Shown piece by piece: positions 26,256 through 36,916 of a stretch of DNA of 64,000 nt. The translations under genes and the position numbers were made by a program. This stretch comes from Aegilops tauschii subsp. strangulata. Its lineage: Eukaryota > Streptophyta > Magnoliopsida > Poales > Poaceae. Every line of letters starts with the position of its first letter. Positions within the stretch are counted from its first letter, which is position 1. The DNA lies in the NCBI RefSeq assembly GCF_002575655.3, contig NC_053037.3, positions 250,947,135 to 251,011,134 on the forward strand. Reading direction: 5' to 3'. The notes under the pieces were generated by a model that did no database searches, was not told the DNA's origin, and saw nothing but the letters and a program-made list of their open reading frames with translations.

Positions 26256-26868
26256 TGCGTGCATGAAGCCTTGGACGAAATATACAAGATGCTACTTCAT
26301 AACTTTCGTCCAGAGGCTATTCTAGGTGCTGCGTCACCTTATTATTGGGCCAGACCCATGTAATTTCGAAATACATAAGTATAGGCTGTTTTTAGAGTCC
26401 GTATGTGTGGGGAAACAAGAGATAGGGTTGGTTTCGGACCCCTTCCTCAAGGGCCACGAAATTCCCCCCTCTTCCTCCATATATACAGCCCTTAGGGCGT
26501 CGTTTAGACTTTGGGTTTTGTTTAGATTAAAAGTTCGCCATAGCTGCAACTTCGCGTACTTCGTTTGTGTTCAGCGACCAGACAAAGGCGTCACAGAACT
26601 CCACCTTGATCAATAAAGCTTTCATCTTATATTCGCAATATCCAGATTGCAATCTCAGTTTCTTGCTTGTTCTTCGTTTGCTCGTAGGAAACAGACCCTC
26701 GTGGTCAGGTTGATCGTGCTCCGGCGTGGTCGATAACCTCTCGGAGTTGGTTTAGCGATTGCTAAGGCGCGACGTCCTCGCACGTTCGTAGTCGGATCGT
26801 CAAAGTCGACTTCCACCAAAGCGATATTCATCATCTCATCGAAAGACGGGACACCTTTGCCTCTATCA
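25952..26868 (+). repeat. Family-B 3' LTR (also encodes pol C-terminus)
   Basis: 917 bp, three differences from the 5' LTR (near 26083, 26354 and 26685). The pol stop codon TAA lies at 26253-26255, about 300 bp inside the LTR. AATAAA is at 26612-26617. Confidence 0.93.
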
Positions 26869-26873
26869 GAGAC

Positions 26874-27281
26874 TGTTGGAGATATGCCCTGGAGGCAATC
26901 ATGTGATGATGATATTTCCCTATGTATTCGTGAATCTTTTGTATTGTGCTTGAACATCATCAATGATATGTATGAATAAGTATGTGACTTGTTTGTGGAA
27001 CTATGTATTGTGATTGTTCTAATGGTCCCTAGTTGATAAGGTTATGCGGACACGTATCCTTGACTAGTATACAACTCGGTTGATGACTATGTTTCACAAT
27101 TCATGTGCATGGAGATGCTAAACCGATAGTATGGACTCGGGGATGGAGATCACCAAGTCGGACAAACCCACTTTGAGACGCAGTGAGATATTGTCATCTT
27201 TTAGTCTCAGGTACAATATCTATGCCATATCCTAGACCTGAGGTCCTCGCATGTTCTTGGCATGAGGATCGACTCACTTTG
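26874..27281 (+). repeat. Copia 3' LTR, first segment
   Basis: TGTTGGAGATATGCCC start, directly after the TSD of the family-B element. The LTR is interrupted at 27281 by N2 and continues at 33873, and again at 36561 after the hAT element, to end at 36627 with TCCAACA. Confidence 0.85.
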
Positions 27282-28028
27282 TGTCGTGGAATTGTCACGG
27301 CAGATGTCCTAGTGTGAGGACTTAGTCGTGAGGCCAACGCATCTATGTGGTAGCTTGAGAGGGGTTGGGCGGAATCGAGAGACGCAACACAAGACAAGGG
27401 TTTAGACAGCTTCGGGCCCCGGGAAACATCATCCGGTAACAACCCTACATGCTGTTTGTGGCTAGGTTTCATTATCATCATGAGGGAGTCGCCGTAAACC
27501 GGCTCTCCCAGTTATCCCTAACCCTTCCGATTGTTTTTCTCCCCCCTCTTGGGGTGCCCTGCCCCTCCTTATATATGTTGAAGGGGCGGGTTACATGTAG
27601 AGTCCAACTCGGATTAAGACTTAAACTATTCTGACTTCTCTTCATGGGCTTCTTAACGTCTTGGGCTTCATAACGTCTCGGGCTTATTAACCCCATGCGA
27701 CTCTGTCAGCCGGGTTATGACTGTCTGCCGAGTTATGACTGTCTGTCGGGTTATGAATGTCTGTCGGGTTATGATTGTCTGTCGGGTTATGATTGTCTGC
27801 CGGGTTATCATCTGACTTAACACCTGTCGGGTTATCATCTGACTTAACTCCTGTCGGGTTATCATCTGACTTAACACCTGCCCGGTTATCATCTGACTTA
27901 ACTCCTGCCGGGTTATCATCTGACTTAAGTCCTGCCGGGTTATCATCTGATTTAACTCCTGTCGGTTTACCAAGTACCAGCCGGGTTATAACTCTGGCCG
28001 GGTCATACCGCGGGGTATATCCCCGACA
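27282..28028 (-). repeat. N2 3' LTR
   Basis: TGTCGTGGAATTG...ATATCCCCGACA on the plus strand. It contains two adjacent short tandem arrays (27710-27962). It is 46 bp longer than its partner, partly from repeat number and a 17-bp gap near 27655. Confidence 0.88.
27710..27962. repeat. 18-bp and 27-bp tandem arrays in N2 LTR
   Basis: About five units of 18 bp (tcgggttatgattgtctg) run to about 27800. Six units of 27 bp beginning 'cgggttatcatctgactt' follow, to 27962. The other LTR (33588-33806) has about four and five units. Period 27 is a multiple of three, so spurious repeat-encoded frames appear on both strands. Confidence 0.9.
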
Positions 28029-28509
28029 TTAGCCCCCTGTTTAATTTGGATTTATCCATGTTAAACTGATTCAGATCATCCTTAAGTCCTTGTCATTTCC
28101 TTCTTCTAGAAAATCCGGGTCAACAGGCCAGCTTCATAATCAATTTGCTGACATTGGTTTGTCACAGAGAAATATTGTGAAGAATAATTCCTTTGATTCA
28201 GCTCCCAATACTTAACAAAAATATTGGTCCTTGAAATAATCATCTGATCTTCAGCCGGCTTAAGGATGTAGAACTTGTCGGTTTGTCATTACCAAAATTG
28301 CTGGTTTATAAATATTGATGGCACCGGGTTATAACTGTTTGTTAACATCAGCTTTGAAAATATACTTATATGCCCATCACTTGTAACCCCCAAGTCTTAA
28401 GAAGGTAACGTAGTAACAACTTAAGAATTGCTTCAATATGAATGTCACAAGCTTGAAGAAATCCAGGTTGTTCATCTCAATCACTTAGTCAGAACTGAGT
28501 ATTCCACAT

Positions 28510-29083
28510 ATGTAGCCCCCAAGTGCCGGGTTGTCATGCTTGCAGCAACCTGGGACTTGTAATTGCCTGATGCTCATAAAAACTTCAACCAGTGTAGCCC
28601 CCAAGGGCCGGGTCATTATGCAAATAATGAGCAGGGACTTTGAAAATATGATCATGTAGACTTTAACAGCAACGTGTAGCCTCCAAGGGCCGGCTCAGTA
28701 AGATAATACTGAGCTGGGACTTTATATATACTTCATTGAAAATAACATCATATGATGTAACTCCCATCATGGGGCTTGAACCCACGTCCACAAGGTTAAG
28801 AGCTTTGTGCTTTACCAACTGAGCAATGGATCCTTCAATACAATGGATTAAAACTTGTGTACCTTAAATTTTTGACAGGAGCAATTGGTAGCCCCCAAGG
28901 GCCGGCTCATTACAATGTGATGAGTCGGGTCTTCAATAAGGTGATCAAAAAATGACCTTGCATTAGCCCCCAAGTGCTATGGTGCATGCTGGCAGTGACA
29001 TGGGACTTGCATATTTGATGTAATCTCAATTTGAATAATGTAGCCCCCAACTGCCGGGTCGTAAGCCTGCAGCGACTCGGGAC
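28510..29083. repeat. Six dispersed hairpin / PPT-like modules in N2
   Basis: Modules start near 28514, 28593, 28676, 28888, 28963 and 29039. Each opens with 'tagcccccaag' (or a one-base variant), continues 'ggccgg', then a short inverted repeat, then 'gggactt' (or a variant). Examples of arms: TCATTAT/ATAATGA around GCAA (28610); CTCAGTA/TACTGAG (28696); GGTTG/CAACC (28530); GTCG/CGAC (29058). Arm sequences differ but mostly stay complementary; the fifth module pairs poorly. In element sense the module ends CTTGGGGGCTA, close to the true polypurine tract. Confidence 0.7.
28762..28831 (-). tRNA. tRNA-Lys(CTT)-like sequence, probably a pseudo-tRNA, inside N2
   Basis: On the minus strand one reads a D arm (GCTCAGTTGGTAAAGC), an anticodon loop CTCTTAA (anticodon CTT), a variable region TGGAC and a T arm GTGGGTTCAAGCCCCAT, in correct order and spacing for tRNA-Lys. 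Box A and box B are close to consensus. The 3' acceptor half reads GATGGGA. The 5' half is damaged (TCCAT for an expected TCCCATC), with one mismatch each in the D and anticodon stems. It is unlikely to be a working tRNA. The host LTR element uses a tRNA-Lys-type primer site, so the two facts may be linked. Confidence 0.72.
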
Positions 29084-29446
29084 TATTCCCTCCATTGTAG
29101 AATAAATTATATCCATTGATAAAATAATAGCCATTGCGCTGAAGCAACTTTAAAAACCTCCATCATAATACTGGTTATCCATAATAACAATAAAAAAATC
29201 CAGCCATGTTGGAAAGATTTAAATAATATACCCAATGATTTATAAGCGCATGATTCCCATTGCGCAATCCAAAGTATGCTGGCGCTTCAAACCAAGAAGG
29301 GAGCCCCCAAGTGATATATTTTGAACCATCAAGGCCGGGTACCTATGTTTGAGCTGTGTTGTGCAACAGATCCTCTTTGGTCCCCTTAACCTGGGCATTA
29401 AGCCTCCAAGTAGGTCAGAGCTATGCTCATATGAAGTTATAATATT

Positions 29447-29936
29447 GGCTTGATAGCCGGATTGCCAAGGTAATCTAAGCTATGCTCTTATGAAATTATA
29501 ATACTGGCTTGATAGCCGGATTACCAAGGTAAACAGAGCTGTGCTCTTATAGTGTGGGCTTGATAGCCGGGTTACCGAGGTAACCAGAGCTGTGCTCTTA
29601 TGATATGGGCTTGATAGCCGGATTACCGAGGTAACCAGAGCTGTGCTCTTATGATATGGGCTTGATAGCCGGATTACCGAGGTAACCAGAGCTGTGCTCT
29701 TATGACATGGGCTTGATAGCCGGATTACCGAGGTAACCAGAGCTGTGCTCTTATGATATGGGCTTGATAGCCGGATTACCGAGGTAACCAGAGCTGTGCT
29801 CTTATGATATGGGCTTGATAGTCGGATTACCGAGGTAACCAGAGCTGTGCTCTTATGATATGGGCTTGATAGTCGGATTACCGAGGTAACCAGAGCTGTG
29901 CTCTTATGATATGGGCTTGATAGCCGGATCAAGAGG
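29447..29936. repeat. 51-bp minisatellite in N2
   Basis: About nine units of 51 bp, each beginning 'gggcttgatagccggatta' and ending 'gctcttatgatat'. Left-hand units are more divergent, central units nearly identical. 51 is divisible by three, which creates a 150-codon repeat frame on the minus strand that I do not regard as a gene. Confidence 0.92.
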
Positions 29937-31179
29937 TGTAGCTATGGTTCGAATACGACCAAGCCCCCAAGTGATATTGTGGGCTGTGCCCAAAGGGTAC
30001 CTATGTTTGAGCTGTGTTTTTGCAACAGACTCTCTTTGGTCCCTTTAATTTTTTCTGAAAACTCGAACTTGCGAGAGATTATTCCTTTGAACCGGAAATT
30101 CTTAAACCGTATATTGAGAGCTTCAAAGCTTTGCATGAGACAGTTTTCCCTTGAGCCGGATTTTAAACCGAAATCCTTCTTTTTAAGCCGGAAATTTTCT
30201 GACGGCCTTTAAATTCGCACCAATATGGCGGTTCAGGGTCCTGCAGTAAATAACTTTGCAAGCCGGAGTAATTGCTCTTTTAAAGAAAGCAATATATAAT
30301 AAAAATATACTGGATGGATTTCACCTGATACGTTAAGCCAATAGTCATCCACCACGGAGTTAATGATCAGCACGGTGAAGCTGAAATCTATCACGGCCGA
30401 GCCAGCCGCGGGAGCAGACAGATAAACCGACCACGTTGTAAGCCAGCGTGGTCGGACGAAGCAATTGCAGGCGCGGCAAGCCGTGCGAACGGCGAGTCAA
30501 TCGTGGGCATTGTCCCGGCGAGTTGATGTGTGCTCCACCCAGAATTTAACTGGGATATACAGAAGCCTAGCAGCGGAAAATCACACTTTCCAGGATGCCA
30601 TGAGCTGATAAATCTGCGTGCACAAATAGTACAAGTCACAGCAGAAAAAATTCTTGAAATATTTAATATCCGGATCAAACGGAAAAGGATAAATAGCACC
30701 TGATTCATTCGGATGAACTTGGATGCTGATGCTGGATAATTGACCCGAGGATGACGGCATACCGCTGTAGTTCACGGACGATTTTTGCAAAATCATGGAC
30801 AAAAACTTCTGTCGCACCGTACATACTACTCCAGTTTTTTAGAAAACAGGACCACATAGTAGTACTCCTTGCGGTGCATTGCATGTAGTGCAGCTCTATT
30901 TTTTATGACGCAGAATACCATCGGCCAGCCAAATCACACCCGTTGAACTAGGCCGCCTTGCTAGCTTCCCATGCAATACTAGATTCCTCCTTTCTCGATT
31001 CTCGTGCCATTATGTGCTTAGCGCAAGTAGCACTAGATTTTGTTTATCTTGCCTCACAGCCATGAAACGAGCGAGGGTTGTGCTGTAATCAGTCTTTTGC
31101 CATGCGTTATGTGTCTCGACGCAGCAGCACAGTCGTGGAATAACATCGAGGTATGGGCCGACGCGGCGGAGGCCATGGC

Positions 31180-33145
31180 GGAATGAAATGAGCGCGGCGG
31201 CCGGCTTCGAAGTATATACTGCGGCGGCGACCAAGGCCAGCCCGTGTACAGCAGCTGCGAGTGACGAGGCAAGGGCGCGAGGCCAGCCACGACCCGAGGA
31301 AAACTACGAGGCCGGGTGGCTCAGGCGCGGCAAGCCCGACATCAACTTGGACAGGAGGCGACTCTCAGGCGTGTCCGGCAATTTGAACCGGGGACGAGAC
31401 GAGGCCCGACGACGACTTGAACCGGAGACGAGACGGAGGCAGCACACTGGCGGCTTAAGACCGGGCCCGGCAGAGGAAGAGCCAGGGCGCGGTCGTGACT
31501 AGTGAACTGGCACGTGAGGATGGCAGCGGCTCGCAGCAGTGGTGAATCGGCGCGCGGGGTGTAGCAATGGTGAATCGGCGTCCGCGTGCAGGCAAGACCT
31601 TGGCGGAGGCGGTAGGAGCAGCTACAGCGAGTCAGCTCAGCAGAGTTGAGGTCGGCGGGTCACGACCTCGGTGGTTTGGAAGCAGGTAGAGGCATGTTGG
31701 CGACTCACGCAACAGGTTGGAAGGCACGCCGGGTCGAGGGCGTCGAGCTGCAGCTGTGACAGCAAGGCCGGCCCTGGAGGCGGCGGCTCATGCGGGAAGG
31801 CGCGAGACAAGGTCCGAGCAGAGCGGATATGCAGGTAGCTCGACGGGTGGCGGCTCTCCTGCTGTAGTTGTTGTGGCGCGGGGGTCACTGGATCATCACG
31901 GGACGACGCAGGCGCGGCACAGTCAGAGGCGGCTCAAGCGCAACCAGCAACAGTTGCAAGGCCGCTGCGGAGGCAGTAACCGCGGCGGCGGTTCAAAGCA
32001 GAGGCAGCATGGTGACTCGGCCGCAGTAAACGGCCGATGGGAATGGCCGCGGACGCAGGGCCATGTGAATCGGAGCTTGCGGCGACGGAGTCCGGCGGTT
32101 CAACGTGCGGTAGGTCGCGACAATCCGGGCGGTTTGACCCGCTCGGGCGGCTCGGAGGCGGGTCGAACGGTGAGCCGGCGGCAGCGGCTCTGAAGCGGGG
32201 CCAGGTTGGATCGCGGCAGCGACGGCTCGGGGACGCACTCCGGCGACCATGGCGGCGGCAACTCTCCGGAATACCTCGAGAACCGGATGGCGGATTGAGG
32301 CAACGCCAGTGATGGAGGCGGCTTGCTGGTGCAACTATGGCAGGGCCAAGCGGGGGCAACAAGCCCAGCGGTGGCTCGAGGCGGTTCACAAAGCAGGCCA
32401 AGATCACGACGGCTCACGGCGGCGAAGTCCCTGGGGACGAGGTGGAGCGGCGACTTTAATAGAGGAGACGCTCGGATCGGCGAGACGAGCAAGGCGGCCG
32501 GCGACTTGAGGTTGCGCGAGAGGTAATCCGGAAGTGGCTCGGAGGCGCGAGTCGGAAGAGCGCCGGCGAGTCAAGACCGTCAACCTAGGGGTAGGTCATG
32601 GCCTAGATAACAGCGATTTAAAGCGGCGGAGTACTGCGGCGGGCTATCTGAATATGGGTCTCCCACGTTGCCATAACCCGTTGCCCAGTCTGATTCCGGG
32701 TCGTTGATTGCAATTTCAGATGGGATCGGTGACTTGCGGTGCTGGCAGTTCAGAAGCGACGATGAGGCCGCGTTGACTTCGATTTTTAGCGGCGCAAGAG
32801 AACCGACGATAGCGGCTCGGGATGATTCAGAGCCAGGCCCTCCGGCCGATGTGTATTGTTGATATACTAAAGCTTTTGACCTTCAGAAACGTATGATTCT
32901 CCTGACAACTGAACAAGTGCCTGGTCAAATTTCCATTAGTCTCGGTGACTTTTTCAATAACACGTTTGGCGGAACAGCTTGCAACTCTAATTTCCTTGAA
33001 CCTTACATCTCACAACTCTCCAACTTGAACTAATGAATCTTGGAGTTGATATTAATCCTTATGACCAGCTCTTCTTCACCGGAAATTTACGAACTTCTCG
33101 ATCCCTAAAGAAAAATCCCTTCAAGAACTCAACACCACCGTGCGC
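31180..33145 (-). other. N2 GC-rich leader region without recognisable gene
   Basis: Between the primer-binding site and about 31180 the DNA is strongly GC-rich with many 'cggctcggaggcggg'-like words. Many frames of 60-160 codons are open on both strands. None shows a conserved domain, and their length is explained by base composition. 30240-31180 is ordinary composition with nothing recognised. Confidence 0.6.
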
Positions 33146-33166
33146 GGCCCCACGGTGGGCGCCAAC

Positions 33167-33867
33167 TATCGTGGAATTGTCATGGCAGATGTCCTAGTGT
33201 GAGGACTTAGTCATGAGGCCAACGCATCTATGTGGTAGCTTGAGAGGGGTTGGGCGGAATCGAGAGACGCAACACAAGACAAGGGTTTAGACAGCTTCGG
33301 GCCCCGAGAAACATCATCCGGTAACAACCCTACATGCTGTTTGTGGCTAGGTTTCATTATCATCATGAGGGAGTCGCCGTAAACCGGCTCTCCCAGTTAT
33401 CCCTAACCCTTCCGATTGTTTTTCTCCCCCCTCTTGGGGTGCCCTGCCCCTCCTTATATATGTTGAAGGGGCGGGTTACATGTAGAGTCCAACTCGGATT
33501 AAGACTTAAACTATTCTGACTTCTCTTCATGGGCTTCATAACGTCTCGGGCTTATTAACCCCAGGCGACTCTGTCAGCCGGGTTATGACTGTCTACCGAG
33601 TTATGACTGTCTGTCGGGTTATGATTGTCTGTCGGGTTATGATTGTCTGGGGTTATGATTGTCTACTGGGTTATCATCTGACTTAACACCTGTCGGGTTA
33701 TCATCTGACTTAACTCCTGCCGGGTTATCATCTGACTTAACACCTGCCGGGTTATCATTTGACTTAACTCCTGCCAGGTTATCATCTGACTTAACTCCTG
33801 CCGGTTTACCAAGTACCAGCCGGGTTATAACTCCGGCCGGGTCATACCACGGGGTATATCCCCGACA
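33167..33867 (-). repeat. N2 5' LTR
   Basis: Starts 'tatcgtgg' (the expected TG end reads TA) and ends CCCCGACA. The primer-binding site is immediately left at 33146-33164. Confidence 0.87.
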
Positions 33868-33872
33868 CTTTG

Positions 33873-34743
33873 GGTCTATCAAACGCTACTCCGTAGTTGG
33901 GTAGTTATAAAGGTAGCTTTCGGGTGAGTTGCCGCGAGACATGGCTGACCAAGATGGGATTTGCCCCTCCTATGCGGAGAGATATTCTTTGGGCCCTCTC
34001 GAGTGATCAGATTCGGAAAACATGGCCATGCGACTTGGGTTAAGTGTTAACCCAGTTTGGGAATCTGTATCATGGTTTCGAGAAGAGAGGTCGAGCTACC
34101 ACAAGGGTGAAAAGTACTCGCCTTGAGCTCGACAACATATATCGTGAGGCAAAAGGAATGTTACATATGACACATTGTCGAGGTTCGTCAAATGACTTTA
34201 CGCACACATGTGAGTTGGCACGTTCTGCTAGGAGCCACTACCAACTATCGACTCTGGTCGTGTTCATGTGTACGTGAACCTATAGGGTCGCACACTTAAG
34301 GGGCTGCAGCCCATTCGGATTGGATCCGCGTGGAAAATGGAAGTGGACTCCTAGTGGGCTCAAGTGTTGAGCCCACCTTGGAGGTCTATATAAAAGGGAG
34401 TGGGCGCACCACTTAGGGTTGATTTTTTTTCCACCCTGGACAGTCGCTAGTCCCCACGCCCATGCCGCGCGACCGGACCTAGCAGTCCGCCGCCCGACGT
34501 TGTACCCCGCACGTGTGGATACCTTGGAGGCATCGCAGTTGCGATGCTCGGACGAACCATTCGAGGGATCCGCAAGGAACCGTTCGCGGGAGATCACCGT
34601 TCACGGGTCTTCGTTGTTTGTGGGAGATCGGCGATGCGAGGAGGAGACGCTCCATGAGATCGACTACACGCTTCACCAACTCTACTTCCGCTGAAGTGAC
34701 TGCGCGTCTAGTGGTAAACCCGATCACATGATCTATTTCCAGC
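33873..34743 (+). repeat. Copia 3' LTR, second segment, with promoter
   Basis: Continues the copia LTR after N2. A TATA box (ctatataaaag, about 34385) precedes a GC-rich transcribed part. The segment is cut at 34743 by the hAT insertion. The last 67 bp of the LTR lie at 36561-36627. Confidence 0.82.
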
Positions 34744-36552
34744 TAGGGATGGCAATGGGTCGGATTTGGGGTGGGTGGAGCTGGTTCAAATCCGACCCAT
34801 GACCCATCTTCCTGTCGTCTACCCATCCACCAAAGTATCCGTGGGCACAACTTGTGCCCATGCCCAAACCCGCTGGATACCCAGATACCCTTGGTGCTCC
34901 ATGGGCATTGAAAAATCAGCATGAAGACTTCCCACAGGTTAATTAACTCATCATTCATTCAAAAATGACAACATAAGCTACAAGCATAAGTAGGCAGCAA
35001 GTTGATAGAGCCGAGGGTCCCAATCTTTCGATGAGATGGTAACTATCGATTTGGTGGAGACGACTTTGACGATCCGACTACAAACGTGCAACGACATTGC
35101 GCCTTAGCAATCGCTAAACCAACTCCGAGAGGTTATTGACCATGCCGGAGCACGATCAACTTGACCACGAAGGTCTATTCCTGCAAGCAATCGAAGAACA
35201 AGCAAGAATATGATTAAGCAATCTGAATATTGCGAATATGGATGAAGTATTGATAAAAGTGGGGTTTCATAAGCGGCCTTGGTTTGGTCGTTGGACACAA
35301 ACGAAGTACACGAAGTTGCAGCGATGACTAACTCTTAACTAAATAAAACTCAAGTCTAAACGGTGCCTTAAGGGCTGTATTTATAGGGGAAAATAGAGGG
35401 AATTTCTTCCACCCTTGGCAAGGTGGGACTAAAACACCTCCTGAGTCATTTCCCCTACAATATGGACTCTAAAAACAGCCTAATAAGAGGTATTCCAAAA
35501 TTACATGGGCCTGACCCAAAAATAAGGTGGCACAGCACCTACAATAAGCTATGGAAGAACTTTATGAATGGGCATCTTGTATTTTTCGTCCATCTTCTTG
35601 TATGTCATCATGGTGGCTTTAAAGTGCGGAAATCTTCACTGGAAACTTCGTTCTTGTTCCCTTCACACGTGCCTTCATCTCCATGCTTAATCATGCTCCA
35701 ATGTTCATCATTCTTATCCATGCTAGGTCCTTCAACTATAATCAACACAAATGTATCCAAGTTAGGCAGCATCACATTCTCAAGAACATTAGAAACATTA
35801 CCAAGAAACGAAAGTACCTGATAATTTAACTGGCGTGCGCGAGCTCTAGTGATTGATCCAATAGGTATAGTAGCAAGGATTGTGGGTTGTGTTAGCCATG
35901 TCCTCATCACAAGTACACTTCCACTGGGCAACCCCACACACGCAAGTAATTCAAGCTCGGTTTCTTTCCCTCCCACATCTCATAAAAGGTGTGCTCGGTG
36001 CTGACTTAGTTGGAGCAAGATTCACGATGTGTGCAACAATGACAACTCAAATATTCTGATAGTAAAAAACTTGTCTTAAATCTTATTACATCAAAAATAT
36101 GAAATAGACCACACAATGACAACTCAATTAGTCTCATAGTAGAACACTTGTAGTATTAAAATCTTATTACAACACAACCAAAGTTGCAAAGTCTTATTAC
36201 ATCACAATCAAAGTTGCATAAATAAATTACGTAACATATTTCAAATTTACATGCACTTCCAACAGTATGTGCACTAGTAATTGGAGACCCAGCCGAATGT
36301 CCACATGAGCACACTTGGCTCCAAATTAGTCTTCAGTAATGATGGGTTCATTTTTATCCTGACATATGGGCCCACGTGTCATACGGGTATCCACTGGATA
36401 TCCATGGAGCAGAAATTATAACCATGCCCAACCCGGTCGTTCATGGGTATCCAGATCCATGGATCAATGGGCAGAAATGCGCTCCATACCCTTGCCCAAC
36501 CGGGTCGGGTATCCATGGGTATCCAGATCCATGGATACAATTGTCATCCCTA
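34744..36552. mobile_element. Non-autonomous hAT DNA transposon
   Basis: Terminal inverted repeats TAGGGATGGCAAT / TAGGGATGACAAT with a perfect 8-bp TSD TTTCCAGC (34736-34743 and 36553-36560), the hallmark of hAT elements. Subterminal repeats based on 'ggtatccagatccatgga' cluster near the right end (36385-36540), and related 'ggatacccagatac' words occur near the left end. No transposase frame is seen. About 900 of its 1809 bp are a nested family-B solo LTR. Confidence 0.88.
35003..35909 (-). repeat. Family-B solo LTR inside the hAT element
   Basis: 907 bp, TGATAGAG...CCTCATCA, inverted, with perfect TSD CAAGT (34998-35002 and 35910-35914). It is visibly more divergent from the other family-B LTRs than they are from each other, so it represents an older wave. 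Confidence 0.87.
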
Positions 36553-36627
36553 TTTCCAGCGGCATGATCTTGGGTGAGCGGTAGAAATTTTATTTGGCGC
36601 TAGCGTAGCCTACCGCGTGTTCCAACA

Positions 36628-36916
36628 ATACTTTCCACATCAGCCAGCTCAAGAAGCATGTGGGACCCCAAGCTATACCAAACCCCAAACTACCTCTGCT
36701 CAATCCAGATGGAACTATTCTCTTGGAGCCAGAACAGCTGCTGCAGAGAACACTTGTTCCCGGAGTACAGGGCAACATCAGTATCCCGGTGGTCGTGGCT
36801 GATCAAGTGTAGCAATTTGCCTCGAGAAGAAGCCACTTGGGAAGATGCCTCATTTATTCAAAAGGTTTTTCCAAGTTTCCAGCCTGAGGACAGGTCTGGT
36901 CTATATCGAGGGGAGT
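36628..36916 (+). pseudogene. Gypsy pol C-terminus with chromodomain (outermost element of the left cluster)
   Basis: One frame reads …VSRW…IKCSNLPREEATWEDASFIQKVFPSF…, matching the chromodomain signature (QWxxLPxEEATWED) at the end of chromovirus integrases. A purine tract GAGGGGAGT follows at 36908-36916. The upstream pol is on the far side of the copia element, outside the window. Confidence 0.75.

Larger units (their letters stand above)
18988..26868 (+). mobile_element. Full-length family-B Ty3/gypsy retrotransposon
   Basis: 7881 bp with two 917-bp LTRs and a perfect TSD GAGAC (18983-18987 and 26869-26873). The primer-binding site TGGTATCAGA is at 19907, two bases after the 5' LTR, fitting initiator tRNA-Met. 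The polypurine tract AAGAAGGGGAGGA ends at 25951. Reading the two LTRs side by side I found three substitutions in 917 bp. At the commonly used grass LTR rate of 1.3e-8 per site per year this is roughly 0.1-0.15 million years, so it is the youngest insertion I could date here. It is nevertheless defective (see the polyprotein entry). Confidence 0.93.
27282..33867 (-). mobile_element. N2: coding-poor LTR retrotransposon with tRNA-Lys-type primer site
   Basis: LTRs at 27282-28028 (747 bp) and 33167-33867 (701 bp) flank 5.1 kb. A perfect TSD CTTTG is at 27277-27281 and 33868-33872. In its minus-strand sense the LTR begins TGTCGGGGATATACCCC. The primer-binding site TGGCGCCCACCGTGGGGCC (33164-33146) is the complement of the 3' end of plant tRNA-Lys(CTT). 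The polypurine tract CAGGGGGCTAA abuts the 3' LTR at 28029. No gag, RT or integrase is recognisable. The internal DNA holds a tRNA-Lys-like sequence, hairpin repeats, a 51-bp minisatellite and a GC-rich leader. Confidence 0.88.
6689..36627 (+). mobile_element. Ty1/copia element, split by later insertions, 5' LTR not in window
   Basis: The copia pieces, in order, are gag (6689-7302), protease to RNase H (14440-17319), the RNase H end and polypurine tract (18836-18987), and a 3' LTR in three pieces (26874-27281, 33873-34743, 36561-36627). Removing each insertion together with one TSD copy rejoins colinear copia sequence every time. The 3' LTR begins TGTTGGA and ends TCCAACA, a 7-bp inverted repeat. 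The LTR has a TATA box at about 34385 (ctatataaaag). The copia itself sits in a chromodomain gypsy element: bases after 36627 are gypsy pol, and ATACT (36628-36632) would be its right TSD. Confidence 0.85.

Noticed and set aside
27668..27973. Repeat-encoded frames on both strands in the N2 LTRs
   Set aside because: Created by the 27-bp and 18-bp tandem units, which are multiples of three.
28762..28831. Functional tRNA-Lys gene
   Set aside because: Acceptor stem is broken and two stems have mismatches; kept as a tRNA-like relic.
29480..29932. 150-codon minus-strand frame of repeated 17-residue units
   Set aside because: It is the translation of the 51-bp minisatellite (a multiple of three), not a gene.
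29447..29936. CRISPR-like array of direct repeats
   Set aside because: Units are contiguous without unique spacers, in plant DNA; a minisatellite explains it.
31188..32526. Several overlapping GC-rich frames of 80-160 codons
   Set aside because: Open on both strands at once, no domain, low complexity (Arg/Gly/Ala/Pro); base composition explains them.
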